Below the pieces are notes generated by a model. The model had not been told where the DNA came from and searched no databases. It worked only from the letters and a program-made list of their open reading frames with translations. From a virus: a DNA stretch of 61,075 nt. Position numbers and translations under genes: made by a program. This document shows positions 50,264 to 58,459 of the stretch, in pieces (within the stretch, counting starts at the first letter, position 1; the number at the start of each line of letters is the position of its first letter). The stretch spans positions 1 to 61,075 of IMG/VR virus record IMGVR_UViG_3300005530_000028; one strand, 5' to 3'.

Positions 50264-50491
50264 CTAAAACTTCGTCTTGGCGAAGATGTCCTCGTTCAAA
50301 GCTCCAGCCCCGATCGGCGTGAGCCGGCCGAAGTTCTGGATGCTTTGCTGGGCTGGATTACCCTTGGCAAGTTGCTTCAAAGCCTTCTGGCCGGGAAGTA
50401 ACTCGCTGGTGTCACCCTTTGTCTTTTTGGAAGCGGGGACACCACCAAAAGGTGACTTGTTGAACTCGGGGCGGGGGAGCTGCTTGGACAC
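50264..50491 (-). CDS. Small virion-region protein, 75 aa
   Basis: GTG at 50491, just one base after the preceding stop, is chosen; the longer open frame upstream overlaps the repeat gene. Polar, with SELLPGQKALKQLAKG. Function unknown. Confidence 0.55.
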   Translation of the reverse strand: MSKQLPRPEFNKSPFGGVPASKKTKGDTSELLPGQKALKQLAKGNPAQQSIQNFGRLTPIGAGALNEDIFAKTKF

Positions 50492-50492
50492 G

Positions 50493-50897
50493 CTACATAC
50501 CGCCTGTCTCGCCGGGACTGCGCTTCTGGCTGCCGCGCCGACCGAACATGTGGGTCTTGCCACCTTGAGCGAACTGGTTGCTCGATCCGGGTGAGCCGAC
50601 GTCACGACCCGTCTCGCCAGCCTTCATCGGCGAGGCCCCCATGCGCGGGAACATGTGGTTGCCGTGACCGCCTTCGATGAATTTGCCACCCTTGCCGGGC
50701 AGGCTGACGGGCGCTGTCGTGCCCGGCTTCATCGGCTCAGCGCCGCTGCGACCGAACATGTGACCGTTGCCGCCCTGTAGAAAATCCACCTTGCCCGGAC
50801 CGCCCGAACCTTTGTGGTTGCTCGCGTTCTTCACACCGCTGTAGCCGGTGCCCTTGCCCTTGTCGCCGGTGTCGGCGGCGTTCTTTTTCACTGCCAT
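50493..50897 (-). CDS. Gly-rich repeat protein with GHMFGRxG units, 134 aa
   Basis: ATG preceded by GGAGGTTGAT. Contains three repeats of the form GGxGHMFxRxGAxPMKxGxT (around GGNGHMFGRSGAEPMKPG, GGHGNHMFPRMGASPMKAG and a third GGKTHMFGRRGSQKRSPG). The family is found between terminase/portal and capsid genes in many podoviruses with unknown role; the Met/His/Arg pattern may allow binding to nucleic acid or portal. Confidence 0.7.
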   Translation of the reverse strand: MAVKKNAADTGDKGKGTGYSGVKNASNHKGSGGPGKVDFLQGGNGHMFGRSGAEPMKPGTTAPVSLPGKGGKFIEGGHGNHMFPRMGASPMKAGETGRDVGSPGSSNQFAQGGKTHMFGRRGSQKRSPGETGGM

Positions 50898-50919
50898 ATC
50901 AACCTCCTACAAAATTGCT

Positions 50920-51213
50920 TCACGTGAAGCGGTGCAGGTTTAGGTGGCACCGGCGACACAACCAGTCTACAGCAAGCGGCCTAGTGTAGTCACTGTGATG
51001 CTTTTCGGCCGCTTCGCCGCATTCGCACGGTTGTGGCACAAGATGCCCACGTCGCTGATAAACGTTCGCGTACGCTCGGGCGACGTCTTTCAATTTTTGC
51101 AGTCCTGTCAGCGGGTTAAACTGCCGCCACCGGCGCATATTCGCTGCGTGGCACGCCCGGCAGTAGCGCTGCTCAGGACGATCTTGTGGCCCTCCACACT
51201 TCGAGCATGTCAT
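50920..51213 (-). CDS. Zinc-binding HNH-like protein, 97 aa
   Basis: ATG overlaps the portal stop (ATGA). N-terminal CSKCGG and RYCRACHAANMR form a zinc ribbon; a second Cys pair (PCECG) precedes KHHSDYTRPLAVDWLCRRCH, the HNH-family core, with LNLHR at the end. HNH proteins next to portal and terminase genes often assist packaging; a homing nuclease is the alternative. Confidence 0.7.
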   Translation of the reverse strand: MTCSKCGGPQDRPEQRYCRACHAANMRRWRQFNPLTGLQKLKDVARAYANVYQRRGHLVPQPCECGEAAEKHHSDYTRPLAVDWLCRRCHLNLHRFT

Positions 51214-53369
51214 GGCGAACCGCCCACACCTCCAGCGACGCGCGCCGGAATTAAGTTCGTCCGCGGTCCCTGCTGTTGCGAGGGTGGCGTCGGCTGATGA
51301 CCCTGCGCCTGCGCGGCCGGTCCACCGGGACCACCTTCGCCGCCGGGCTGCGGCCCCATCGAATGACCCACCATGCCCTGCATCTTCGCCTGAGCCTGCG
51401 CGGCCTTCTGTTGCGCAGCCATGTCTTCGTCGCTGGGCACGATCTCGGCACCGGGGATGCCGACATTCTGGGTGACCGCGCGCAGCAGCGTGGCGCGCCC
51501 CTTCGGTCCCATGATCTGCATGTCGATCGGGTTGGCGGTGACCTGCAGCAGTTCGAGCTGGCGGCTGCGCATCGTCTCGCGCTGCATGGCGATCTGGACG
51601 CCCTTCACTACGACCTTCTCGTCGCCCTCCAGCATACCCGTCTGGTCGGTCAACAGGATCATGTCGAGGGTCTCGGTGAGGCAGGGCACCAACGCGTCGA
51701 TGTCGATGTTGCCGCACACCGTCTGAAGCACCTTGGAGGCGTTGCCCATCAGCATCGCCAGCCCCGAGGCCGTGCGCCCGGCGCCTCCGGCAGCGCCGCC
51801 CTGCAGGTAGCGCGGGATCGCCGAGACGTCGTCGGCCATCGTGTACATCAGCTCGAACACCTGAACGAGCGCCTGCACGTTGTTGGTGGGCTGGAAGAAG
51901 TCCACCGGCGGCACCGTCGCGCTCGAATTCCCCAAGGGATCGCTCATGACATGCCAGCGCTTCCATGGGTAGATCTGCTCGCCGTTCTCCATGCCCGACA
52001 GACGATCGTCGTGCACCACGACCTGCGGCCCCGACGACATCGCCATGTTGTTGACGATCGAGCGGAACGCTGCATTGGCACCGTCCTGCAGGTCGCCGAT
52101 GGTGTCGGGCAGGGCGTTACCTACAGGGGTACCCGGCACCTTCTCGAAGCTGGTCGAATAGTAGCAGTGGCGCTTGCGTGGGGAGGGATTGAGCTGAACT
52201 TTGATCACGTAGCGGCCGATCAGCCAGACGCTGCAGCCGTAGTCGCGCAGCGGGTCAGGGATTTGACGCTCAGGCACGCCGGCCTGCAACAGCACTTCGC
52301 CCTGCACGTTGCCGTGGAATTCGAGCTGGTCGAGCAGCCAGCTCTCGTTCATCGTCGGGTTCTCCCGACTTTCGAGCACGGCACGCTGGGCGTCGGTGAA
52401 ATCCGGTGCCTCCGTGTACCCCCGGTTATACACCGTAAGCACTTCCCTCACAGCGTCGTGATTGTAACCGGGGAGGTCAAGGCAATCGTTTAGTTGTGCT
52501 CGGGTGATGCGGCTACGTTCGATCACGTCAGCGTCTTTGATGTCGGCGACGCCGGGAGTAAACCAGACATCAAAAGGACTTACCCGCATCCATGTGAGCC
52601 GAGGTACCTGATCGACGTAGGGGACGTTGTTCTTCCACGAGACCTGCGGCACCATCTTGACTACTGGGCCTTTTAGAAAGGCTAGGGGGTACACAGTCAA
52701 GTCGAACAAGAATTCGGCCAATGCTGTGTAAAAGCCCCCCTGCTCTAAAAGAGCTTGAACCTTGTCTTCGGCCAACTTCGCTTTGTCAGCCCCCTGCCGT
52801 TTAGCGGCGTTGCGCGCCGCTTCGATCAGGGCATAGGTGCGATCCTTGACGTCGTCGACCGAAGGCAACGGCTGGCCGTTCACCTTCAGGTTCATGATCT
52901 CCGACTGCACCGCCTGTGTGATCTTCTGGAAGATCTCGATGGGGATCTCGGGGTCGGCCGAGCCCTGTAAGCCGAAGGGACGGTCTTGGCTGAGGTAGAT
53001 GTCACGCAGGAGCGACGTGGCGCCGCGGCACTTGGTGGCGGTGAGCCGGGCGTAAATCGTGCTGCCGCCGAACTGCTGGATCTCCGCGAGCTTCTGGGGG
53101 TCGTACTGGCCGTTGAACTGGCGCAGCGCACTCAGCATGCGGTTCGACCAGCCCGAGCTGCCATTGCGATGGCGCTGGAAGATGTCCCAGTTGCGCCTGA
53201 TGATCGCAGCGAGCCCCGTCGCCTCTTCGTCGCTGACTGTCTGGCTCGACTGCGCCAACGCGTCCTTCTGGGCGTTCTCCGCTGCCGTGAGATCTTTCAG
53301 GCTCATGACCTGAAGCGCACCAAAGCGATTGGCCGCGGGCATCTGCGGAGTGACGGGGACGGCCGGCAT
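51210..53369 (-). CDS. Portal protein
   Basis: 719 aa from ATG 53369 (a GTG two codons earlier at 53375 is possible), with AGGTG upstream. RRNWDIFQRHRNGSSGWSNR then MLSALRQFNGQYDP, FEKVPGTPVGNALPDTIGDL, DVSAIPRYLQGGAAGGAGRT and a Gln/Gly/Pro-rich tail are features of podovirus portal (head-to-tail connector) proteins. It forms the dodecameric vertex for packaging and ejection. First gene of the late minus operon. Confidence 0.87.
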   Translation of the reverse strand: MPAVPVTPQMPAANRFGALQVMSLKDLTAAENAQKDALAQSSQTVSDEEATGLAAIIRRNWDIFQRHRNGSSGWSNRMLSALRQFNGQYDPQKLAEIQQFGGSTIYARLTATKCRGATSLLRDIYLSQDRPFGLQGSADPEIPIEIFQKITQAVQSEIMNLKVNGQPLPSVDDVKDRTYALIEAARNAAKRQGADKAKLAEDKVQALLEQGGFYTALAEFLFDLTVYPLAFLKGPVVKMVPQVSWKNNVPYVDQVPRLTWMRVSPFDVWFTPGVADIKDADVIERSRITRAQLNDCLDLPGYNHDAVREVLTVYNRGYTEAPDFTDAQRAVLESRENPTMNESWLLDQLEFHGNVQGEVLLQAGVPERQIPDPLRDYGCSVWLIGRYVIKVQLNPSPRKRHCYYSTSFEKVPGTPVGNALPDTIGDLQDGANAAFRSIVNNMAMSSGPQVVVHDDRLSGMENGEQIYPWKRWHVMSDPLGNSSATVPPVDFFQPTNNVQALVQVFELMYTMADDVSAIPRYLQGGAAGGAGRTASGLAMLMGNASKVLQTVCGNIDIDALVPCLTETLDMILLTDQTGMLEGDEKVVVKGVQIAMQRETMRSRQLELLQVTANPIDMQIMGPKGRATLLRAVTQNVGIPGAEIVPSDEDMAAQQKAAQAQAKMQGMVGHSMGPQPGGEGGPGGPAAQAQGHQPTPPSQQQGPRTNLIPARVAGGVGGSP

Positions 53370-53426
53370 TGTCACCTGTGGAGGTCGAGTGTACGGTATC
53401 TAGGCGCGAACCGGAGTAAATTGTCA
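53370..53426. promoter_or_regulatory. Divergent terminase/portal junction
   Basis: About 57 bases separate the portal start (minus) from the small terminase start (plus). On the minus strand TTGACA (53427-53422) is followed about 19 bases later by TAGATA, a possible late promoter for the structural operon. Weak by comparison with 16206, so tentative. Confidence 0.35.
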
Positions 53427-53978
53427 ATGGCCGGGCCTCCCCCGCTCCCACCTCCCTCCCCACCCGTCGTTAAAACTTCCGCCTCGCCTTTTGCTCGTGG
53501 GCCGGCGTGGCAACTCGACGATGTCATACTGCAGCGTCTTGCGCAGGAGCTGGCGCGCGAGCTTTACACGATCCCCGAAACCCTCTCGCGCTACAATCTC
53601 GACCCGACGATTTTTCAGGAACGCATCCGCCCCAACCCGAGCTTCATCAAGCACTACCAAGAAGCGTATGCGGTGTGGCACGGCTCGACGAACACCGTCG
53701 AACGCATCCGCGCCAAGGCGCAGGCGTCGTTCGAGGACTGGCTGAGTGAAGCCGATCGTCTCTTTCACGACACGCAGCAAACGCTTTCGGGCAAAGTCGA
53801 GCTGATGAAGGTCGTCGAACGCGTCGGCGGCCTCAGCGTCAACGAAAAAGAACGCCCCGGCATCGCTCCCGGCGATCGCGTGTTGGTGCAGATCAACCTT
53901 GGTGCCGCGGGACAGGCGCAGCCGATCGTCATCGACAAGATTGCCATCCCGAGCTTCGACATCACGGCGACTAAATGA
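53427..53978 (+). CDS. Terminase small subunit
   Basis: 183 aa from ATG 53427 within a longer open frame. After a Pro-rich N-terminus, LAQELARELYTIPETLSRYN, LDPTIFQERIRPNPSFIKHY and SFEDWLSEADRLFHDTQQTL form the helical DNA-binding and oligomerisation part typical of small terminases, and a C-terminal GDRVLVQINLG beta tail follows. Overlaps the large subunit by four bases (ATGA). It recognises the packaging site. Confidence 0.78.
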   Translation: MAGPPPLPPPSPPVVKTSASPFARGPAWQLDDVILQRLAQELARELYTIPETLSRYNLDPTIFQERIRPNPSFIKHYQEAYAVWHGSTNTVERIRAKAQASFEDWLSEADRLFHDTQQTLSGKVELMKVVERVGGLSVNEKERPGIAPGDRVLVQINLGAAGQAQPIVIDKIAIPSFDITATK

Positions 53979-55465
53979 GCGCCATCAGCTACACAGCGCC
54001 GCCGATCTGCGCGCTGTTCATGCTCTCCGAGACATTCATCCGCGCCCTTCTAGGGCCTGTCGGTTCGGGCAAGACCACCGCCTGCATCTTCGAGTTGTTC
54101 CGTCGCGCGGCCGCACAGACGCCATCGAGCGACGGCTACCGCTATACCCGCTTCGGGATCTGCCGGCAGACCCTGCAGCAGCTCAAGATGACCGTGCTCA
54201 AGGACATCATGCAGTGGCTCCCCGGTATCGCGCTGTGGCGCGTGAGCGAGAGCACGATTTACATCGAAGTGGGCGACATCAAGAGCGAGTGGGTGCTGCT
54301 GCCGCTCGAAGACCCCGAAGACCAGCGCCGCCTGTTGTCGATGCAGCTCACCGGCGCGTGGATCTCGGAGTGCATCGAGATCAACTCCGACCTCGTCTCG
54401 GCGATCGCCGGCCGCTGCAACCGCTATCCGTCAGCCAAGATGGGTGGCTGCACGCACGCTTTCATCATCATGGACACCAACTTCCCCGAAGAAGGCTCCA
54501 AGTGGTGGGAGCTGTTCGAGAACCCACCGCCGGACTGGACCGTCTACAAGCAGCCGGGCGGCCTACACGCCGACGCCGAGAACCTCGACTGGCTCGCACA
54601 GACGCAAGAGAGCCTGAAGTTTCCCGAAGGCCACCCGATCCGCAAGGCACAGGGCCGCACGTACTACGAGCGCCTCGCGCGAGGCAATTCACAGGCGTGG
54701 GTCGATCGCTACGTGCACGCCAAGTATGGCATCGACCCCTCGGGGCGCGCCGTGTTCGGTGCAATCTTCTGGCCGAAGAATTCTTACGGCATGCCGTGGC
54801 ATGTGGTAAAGGACCTCCAGCCCTATCCGGGTGGCACAATCATCGTCGGACAGGACTTTGGTCGCGATCCCTGCGCCATCATCACGCAGGTCGATCAGAA
54901 CGGCCGGCTCCAACTCCTCGAAGAGATCATCTGCCGGCACATGGGGCTGCAGATCGCTTACGACCAGCACATCATCCCGGTGCTGCGCTCATCCCGCTAC
55001 CTTGGCCTGCCCATCGCGATCATCGGCGATCCCGCAGGCGCGGCGAAAGACACGATCTTCGAGGTGACGTCGATCGACTTCATCAAGTCCAAGGGCTTCT
55101 TCGCCTTCCCGGCCCACACCAACGATATCGACCCGCGCATCCGCTCGATCGAGAGCTGGCTTTTGGGCTCACGCATGGCAGGTGCTGCCATGGTGATCGA
55201 CCAAGACCGCTGCCCGGTGACAATCAACGGGCTGAAGCAGGGTTATCGCTACGAAAATTTGAAGTCGAACCAGCCGACAGCCCAGTCGGAAACCAAGCCC
55301 AAGCCGCTCAAGAACGATTTCAGCCACATCATCGACGCCCTACAGTACGCTTGCCTTGCGACCGAAGGCGGTCTCTCGGGAATGCTGGGCTATATCCAAG
55401 GCCGCATGATGAGGCGGTTCGCTTCAGGTCACACACCGGCTGTGCCGGTCGGAGCATGGACCTAA
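53975..55465 (+). CDS. Terminase large subunit
   Basis: 496 aa. ATPase domain: Walker A GPVGSGKTT (K33), a Q-rich adenine motif region, Walker-B-like AWISECIEI. Nuclease domain: GQDFGRDPCAI, GDPAGAAKDT, DALQYACLAT with acidic residues in the order expected for the RNase H-like nuclease. It packages DNA with the small subunit and portal. Followed by a perfect 18-bp palindrome and a convergent gene. Confidence 0.9.
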   Translation: MSAISYTAPPICALFMLSETFIRALLGPVGSGKTTACIFELFRRAAAQTPSSDGYRYTRFGICRQTLQQLKMTVLKDIMQWLPGIALWRVSESTIYIEVGDIKSEWVLLPLEDPEDQRRLLSMQLTGAWISECIEINSDLVSAIAGRCNRYPSAKMGGCTHAFIIMDTNFPEEGSKWWELFENPPPDWTVYKQPGGLHADAENLDWLAQTQESLKFPEGHPIRKAQGRTYYERLARGNSQAWVDRYVHAKYGIDPSGRAVFGAIFWPKNSYGMPWHVVKDLQPYPGGTIIVGQDFGRDPCAIITQVDQNGRLQLLEEIICRHMGLQIAYDQHIIPVLRSSRYLGLPIAIIGDPAGAAKDTIFEVTSIDFIKSKGFFAFPAHTNDIDPRIRSIESWLLGSRMAGAAMVIDQDRCPVTINGLKQGYRYENLKSNQPTAQSETKPKPLKNDFSHIIDALQYACLATEGGLSGMLGYIQGRMMRRFASGHTPAVPVGAWT

Positions 55466-55863
55466 GCGTTACCCGGCCGGGTAACAGCGCCGTCCAACTT
55501 CTTCGCTTCGGCCTCAGCTTCCTTGATCAGTTTCTGCCGGTGGTTCTCCATCGACTGACCAAGCGCCAGCTTGATTTGGTCCTCGGCGATCAGCACGCCG
55601 CCCAGCAGCACCGCCGCAGCGTTGGGCTTCACCAAGAACGCATGTTGCGGTACGTCGCTCTTGTCGACGAACACGCAGCTCAGCGAACAGAGGTTACCTT
55701 TACCGGCCTCGGCATGAAGATAGGCCAGCATCTGCTGCATCATTTTGTTTTGGTCGACCTCATTAATCACCGGGCCAGTCTCACCGGCTTTCGGCCGCGG
55801 CGATTGCGACTGTTCACCGCGTAGTTTCTCATCGAGGGGAACGGCGCCGTTGTTGTCGGTCAT
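55462..55863 (-). CDS. Hypothetical protein, 133 aa
   Basis: Acidic/Pro N-terminus, a middle with CSLSCVFVDKSDVPQHAFLV, and a helical C-terminus (QSMENHRQKLIKEAEAEAK). The last codons are written by the perfect palindrome. No family recognised. First of the ATGA-coupled small minus-strand genes in reverse order (last in transcription). Confidence 0.6.
   Translation of the reverse strand: MTDNNGAVPLDEKLRGEQSQSPRPKAGETGPVINEVDQNKMMQQMLAYLHAEAGKGNLCSLSCVFVDKSDVPQHAFLVKPNAAAVLLGGVLIAEDQIKLALGQSMENHRQKLIKEAEAEAKKLDGAVTRPGNA
55468..55485. repeat. Perfect 18-bp palindrome after the large terminase gene
   Basis: GTTACC CGGCCG GGTAAC is identical on both strands over all 18 bases. It starts three bases after the terminase stop, where the minus-strand gene 55462-55863 converges and encodes its last residues through it. 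The best copy of the motif in the window; could also act as a bidirectional hairpin. Confidence 0.9.
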
Positions 55864-56153
55864 TGCTTATCCTCTGGTTTTTCTTCAGTGACGTCGTTGT
55901 CCATCTCGCGCGACAACCGTTCTGCCGTGTAATGGCAGGCGCCGATCAGGGCTGTAAGCTTGTAAGTGTCAACCGCATAGTCGACCCACGCCATGCCGTT
56001 CTCGTCGACAGCGACCAGCGCCACCGCGGTGATCTTCCGCTCGTTCATGAGCTTCTCGAAACTTTCGAGCCGCTCAAAATGGCGCTTGGCCGTCTGGCCC
56101 GGCAGCTCCAGCGCCTTGCCGTTCAGGCTCACGACTTTAGGAGTGTCAGCCAT
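55860..56153 (-). CDS. Hypothetical protein, 97 aa
   Basis: ATG at 56153 (MADTPKVVSLNG), preceded by CGGAGAAG, chosen over an earlier start within the upstream gene. A compact alpha/beta pattern: KRHFERLESFEKLMNERKIT, AVALVAVDENGMAWVDYAV. No family recognised. Stop overlaps the next ATG. Confidence 0.6.
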   Translation of the reverse strand: MADTPKVVSLNGKALELPGQTAKRHFERLESFEKLMNERKITAVALVAVDENGMAWVDYAVDTYKLTALIGACHYTAERLSREMDNDVTEEKPEDKQ

Positions 56154-56388
56154 CGCTCTTCTCCGGCGCCTCAAATAATTTTCCGTCGACAACTATCGCG
56201 GTCCCACGCGCCCACTGCCCGACAAAAAAGACATCTAACATTTCAGGAAAACTGCCGAGAGATTTTTCAATATCCTTGAACGCGTAGCGATCCACCGGAC
56301 CAACCAGCAACACTGCCTGTTGTCCAGCGACGGTGTCATTCGCCCAGTCCATGAGCTGGTTGAACCTGTCTTCGGCTTTCACGCTCAA
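56146..56388 (-). CDS. Hypothetical protein, 80 aa
   Basis: TTG start overlapping the previous TGA (TTGA); a GTG two codons downstream is an alternative. Beta/alpha small protein (AVLLVGPVDRYAFKDIEKSL, MLDVFFVGQWARGTAIVVDG). Unknown function. Confidence 0.5.
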   Translation of the reverse strand: MSVKAEDRFNQLMDWANDTVAGQQAVLLVGPVDRYAFKDIEKSLGSFPEMLDVFFVGQWARGTAIVVDGKLFEAPEKSDG

Positions 56389-57008
56389 ATCTCCGACAAC
56401 TTCACGCGTGTAACGCTAGGATCTTTCTTGCGCAACCGGCGCAGCTTCTCGCGCACGTCGCCGATCTCGGGGCGCATCATGATCGCCTCGTCGTACGTGA
56501 GCAAGCCACCGCTGGCGCTCTCGATCTGCACCCGCATCTGGCTGATCGCCAAGTCGCGTTTGTCCAATAGGGGTACATCGCTGAGGTCGAGCGCCTGCTC
56601 GATCGTCATACCGCGCGCCAGCCGCTTGTAAGCCGTATGAAGTTTTATATCGCGCTTCTTGCAATGCACCGCAAGACTGCCCACCGTCGCCACGGGCTCG
56701 CCGAGGTACTGCACGGTATAGACTTTGCGGGGCTTGAACTCGTTCAGCAGCCGCCAGCCTTTGGCGACCCACGTCTGACGTGTTACCTCCAGAGGTTCGC
56801 CCGACACCACGAACGCCCACTCGGCAGATGGATGCCTGGGGAAGTCCTTGGCCGGCGCCATGCCGCCATTCTCGTACTGCAAGAGCCGCGCATCCCACAG
56901 CATCGCACGTTGTTTAAGATCGCGCGTCTCGCTGACATAGGCTTGCCCGGTCGGCTGGTGATAGATCACGAACACGCCGGGAGCGCGTGGAACCTCGGGG
57001 ATCTGCAT
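56385..57008 (-). CDS. Degenerate GIY-YIG-like protein with HTH tail, 207 aa
   Basis: The N-terminus PGVFVIYHQPTGQAYVSETR then DLKQRAMLW parallels SGIYLLKNQATGQLYVGQAL then DLRRRWLEW of the intact GIY-YIG nuclease at 58735-59274; GIY is changed to GVF and YVG to YVS. The C-terminus LTYDEAIMM ... VREKLRRLRKKDPSVTRVKL parallels MSYAEAAIE ... VKKKLQRFRKIGITLVKL. Same two-domain architecture, different composition. It may be a domesticated, catalytically impaired homologue with a structural or DNA-binding role. A GTTACC half-site is at 56782. Confidence 0.65.
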   Translation of the reverse strand: MQIPEVPRAPGVFVIYHQPTGQAYVSETRDLKQRAMLWDARLLQYENGGMAPAKDFPRHPSAEWAFVVSGEPLEVTRQTWVAKGWRLLNEFKPRKVYTVQYLGEPVATVGSLAVHCKKRDIKLHTAYKRLARGMTIEQALDLSDVPLLDKRDLAISQMRVQIESASGGLLTYDEAIMMRPEIGDVREKLRRLRKKDPSVTRVKLSEI

Positions 57009-57211
57009 CAGCGCCCTTCGAGGCTGTCAGCCATGATCTTCAGCAAAGGCTCGGTCGCCGTCAACGGATCGACACCGGTCGCCAGCCTGAACGTCTCGAC
57101 CAGCGCCTGCATGTCGTTTTCGGTGAAGGTTTTCAGCTTGGCGTCGCCGAGACCGACGATGCAGCGAAAGAACTTGGGGTAGCTCGGGGGAGCTTTTTCG
57201 TCGAGGCTCAC
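57008..57211 (-). CDS. Hypothetical protein, 67 aa
   Basis: GTG start overlapping the previous stop (GTGA). Helical, acidic, with DMQALVETFRLATGVDPLT. Stop and next ATG share one base (57008). Unknown. Confidence 0.55.
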   Translation of the reverse strand: MSLDEKAPPSYPKFFRCIVGLGDAKLKTFTENDMQALVETFRLATGVDPLTATEPLLKIMADSLEGR

Positions 57212-57585
57212 AGGATACCCGCCTTCATGGCGAGTGCCATCATCATGTTCAGCTCACGATCGTTTTCGGCGAGCATCTGCTCGTGCACCGGCGACAATTT
57301 CGGCGTGCCGCGGATCGTCGCCGAGTTGTACTTCATGAGCGCGATCTTGTTCTTCGCCCACTCGACCGCGTCGTCGCCTTTGTAGAAGCCGGGATGGCGC
57401 AGCGGCGGCTTCTCGGGCTGGGCCGGATTGAGGCCGGGGTCCGGGCCGCCCGGTGCAATTGGATCAACCATGTCTTTTTCCTCCGTGTAAACCTTGCCTG
57501 TGATGTTACCTGTAAAGCCGTAATAGACCACCTTGGGGTAGTCTTCGCCACTTGGCAACGGCACGATGTCGACACGGATCTTCAC
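57208..57585 (-). CDS. Hypothetical protein, 125 aa
   Basis: Start at GTG 57585 with GGGAG upstream and overlapping the stop of a 28-aa membrane peptide gene. An ORF extending to 57618 would run through that gene. Contains YPKVVYYGFTGNITGKVYTE and PVHEQMLAENDRELNMMMAL. No family recognised. GTTACC half-site at 57505. Confidence 0.55.
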   Translation of the reverse strand: MKIRVDIVPLPSGEDYPKVVYYGFTGNITGKVYTEEKDMVDPIAPGGPDPGLNPAQPEKPPLRHPGFYKGDDAVEWAKNKIALMKYNSATIRGTPKLSPVHEQMLAENDRELNMMMALAMKAGIL

Positions 57586-57668
57586 CCACGCTCTCCCAGA
57601 TGGCGCTCGCTGGGCCACAGCACGGCCAGCCAGAAGAAGCCATAGATCAGGACGCCAGCGAAGATCAC
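57582..57668 (-). CDS. Micro membrane protein, 28 aa
   Basis: GTG start with GGGAG eight bases upstream. VIFAGVLIYGFFWLAVLW is one transmembrane helix, followed by a charged tail SERHLGERG. The TGA overlaps the next GTG (GTGA), consistent with the coupling seen in this cluster. Confidence 0.5.
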   Translation of the reverse strand: MIFAGVLIYGFFWLAVLWPSERHLGERG

Positions 57669-57679
57669 CAATCGCTCCC

Positions 57680-58078
57680 TTAGCTGTCCAGTTTCCTGAT
57701 CGGATCTGCCGTCTGACCCTGCAATTTCGCCGCCTTGGCGTTGTCCTCGGCCTGCTCGGTCATGGCGATCGCCGAGCGCACGGCGCCCATGAAGATGTCG
57801 AGGTTGTGCTCGCGCTTGCGGCGGTCGCCCTGAAACTTGAAGTGCGCCTGACCTACGACGGTAGCGAGCGCTCCGAGCGCGATGTTCATGGGTACGGCGG
57901 CCAGTGCCTTCGAGATACGATCGACCGCGAGAGCCAGTTGCGTAGTCTCGCTAAGCCTACGATCAGCAGCCCGAACAGGCTCAGCCACAGGAGCGTCAGA
58001 ACAACCAGCCACGTGAACGCCATTCACGCCTCCACAGGTGACACAAACATCCTGAGCATTGGAGTTGTCACGTGCCAT
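57680..58078 (-). CDS. Hypothetical protein, 132 aa (or 69 aa from an internal ATG)
   Basis: The full frame begins MARDNSNAQDVCVTCGGVNG with a CxxC and a later Cys, then helices (QLALAVDRISKALAAVPMNI, REHNLDIFMGAVRSAIAM). An ATG at 57889 that overlaps the stop of the nested frame (57886-58023) would give 69 aa. The first half uses many T-ending codons, unlike the genome's C/G-ending preference, while the nested frame has the usual bias. Which start is used, or both, is undecided. Confidence 0.5.
   Translation of the reverse strand: MARDNSNAQDVCVTCGGVNGVHVAGCSDAPVAEPVRAADRRLSETTQLALAVDRISKALAAVPMNIALGALATVVGQAHFKFQGDRRKREHNLDIFMGAVRSAIAMTEQAEDNAKAAKLQGQTADPIRKLDS
57886..58023 (-). CDS. Nested micro membrane protein, 45 aa, alternative frame
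   Basis: ATG with GAGG five bases upstream, in another frame inside the 132-aa gene. MAFTWLVVLTLLWLSLFGLL followed by IVGLARLRNW is one long hydrophobic helix with a basic tail. Its TGA overlaps the internal ATG at 57889 (ATGA), as in bona fide coupled genes here. Codon ends are mostly G/C, matching the genome. Confidence 0.5.
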   Translation of the reverse strand: MAFTWLVVLTLLWLSLFGLLIVGLARLRNWLSRSIVSRRHWPPYP

Positions 58079-58370
58079 GATTGCGTACCTCTACACTCAC
58101 GAACACGTGCTCGTCGCTATAGACGGCGTAAGACACCCCCCTGTACGGACCCTCATCGCCCCGGCCGTACGGCGTGTTCGGCGCTCCGACGCCTGCTTTC
58201 ATCGCATTGTCGACGTCGATGAACTTCACCGCCTGCTTGCGGCCTTCCACTCCCGGCAGCCACCTGTGGCAACCTGCACCCGGCGCGCCTTTTTGTGGCT
58301 CGTAACCACACCAATACATCAGCGGGTCGCCCTTGGGATCAGCAAGAAGAGCTATTACTGCGTAGCTCAC
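58068..58370 (-). CDS. Hypothetical protein, 100 aa
   Basis: GTG at 58370 overlaps the preceding TGA (GTGA); longer frames to 58421 would run through that gene. Begins VSYAVIALLADPKGDPLMYW with CGYEP-KGAPGAGCHRWLPG. Could carry a Cys-pair-stabilised fold. Family unknown; overlaps the next gene by 11 bases. Confidence 0.55.
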   Translation of the reverse strand: MSYAVIALLADPKGDPLMYWCGYEPQKGAPGAGCHRWLPGVEGRKQAVKFIDVDNAMKAGVGAPNTPYGRGDEGPYRGVSYAVYSDEHVFVSVEVRNHGT

Positions 58371-58456
58371 GGTTTTGGCCTCGACACGATGAACCAGAAC
58401 ATCAGCACGGCACCGATGCACAGGCCACCACCTATGACAACTGCTTGCCAGCTCAT
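58367..58456 (-). CDS. Micro membrane protein, 29 aa
   Basis: Start two bases after CGTAGGTAAC. MSWQAVVIGGGLCIGAVLMF then WFIVSRPKP is one transmembrane helix. The stop overlaps the next GTG. Motif-driven start argues that it is real despite its size. Confidence 0.55.
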   Translation of the reverse strand: MSWQAVVIGGGLCIGAVLMFWFIVSRPKP

Positions 58457-58459
58457 GTG

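Noticed and set aside
51214-51966. Extension of the HNH-like frame into the portal gene (348 aa)
   Set aside because: The upstream part has low-complexity Arg/Gly/Ala shadow composition, and the ATG overlapping the portal stop is a better start.
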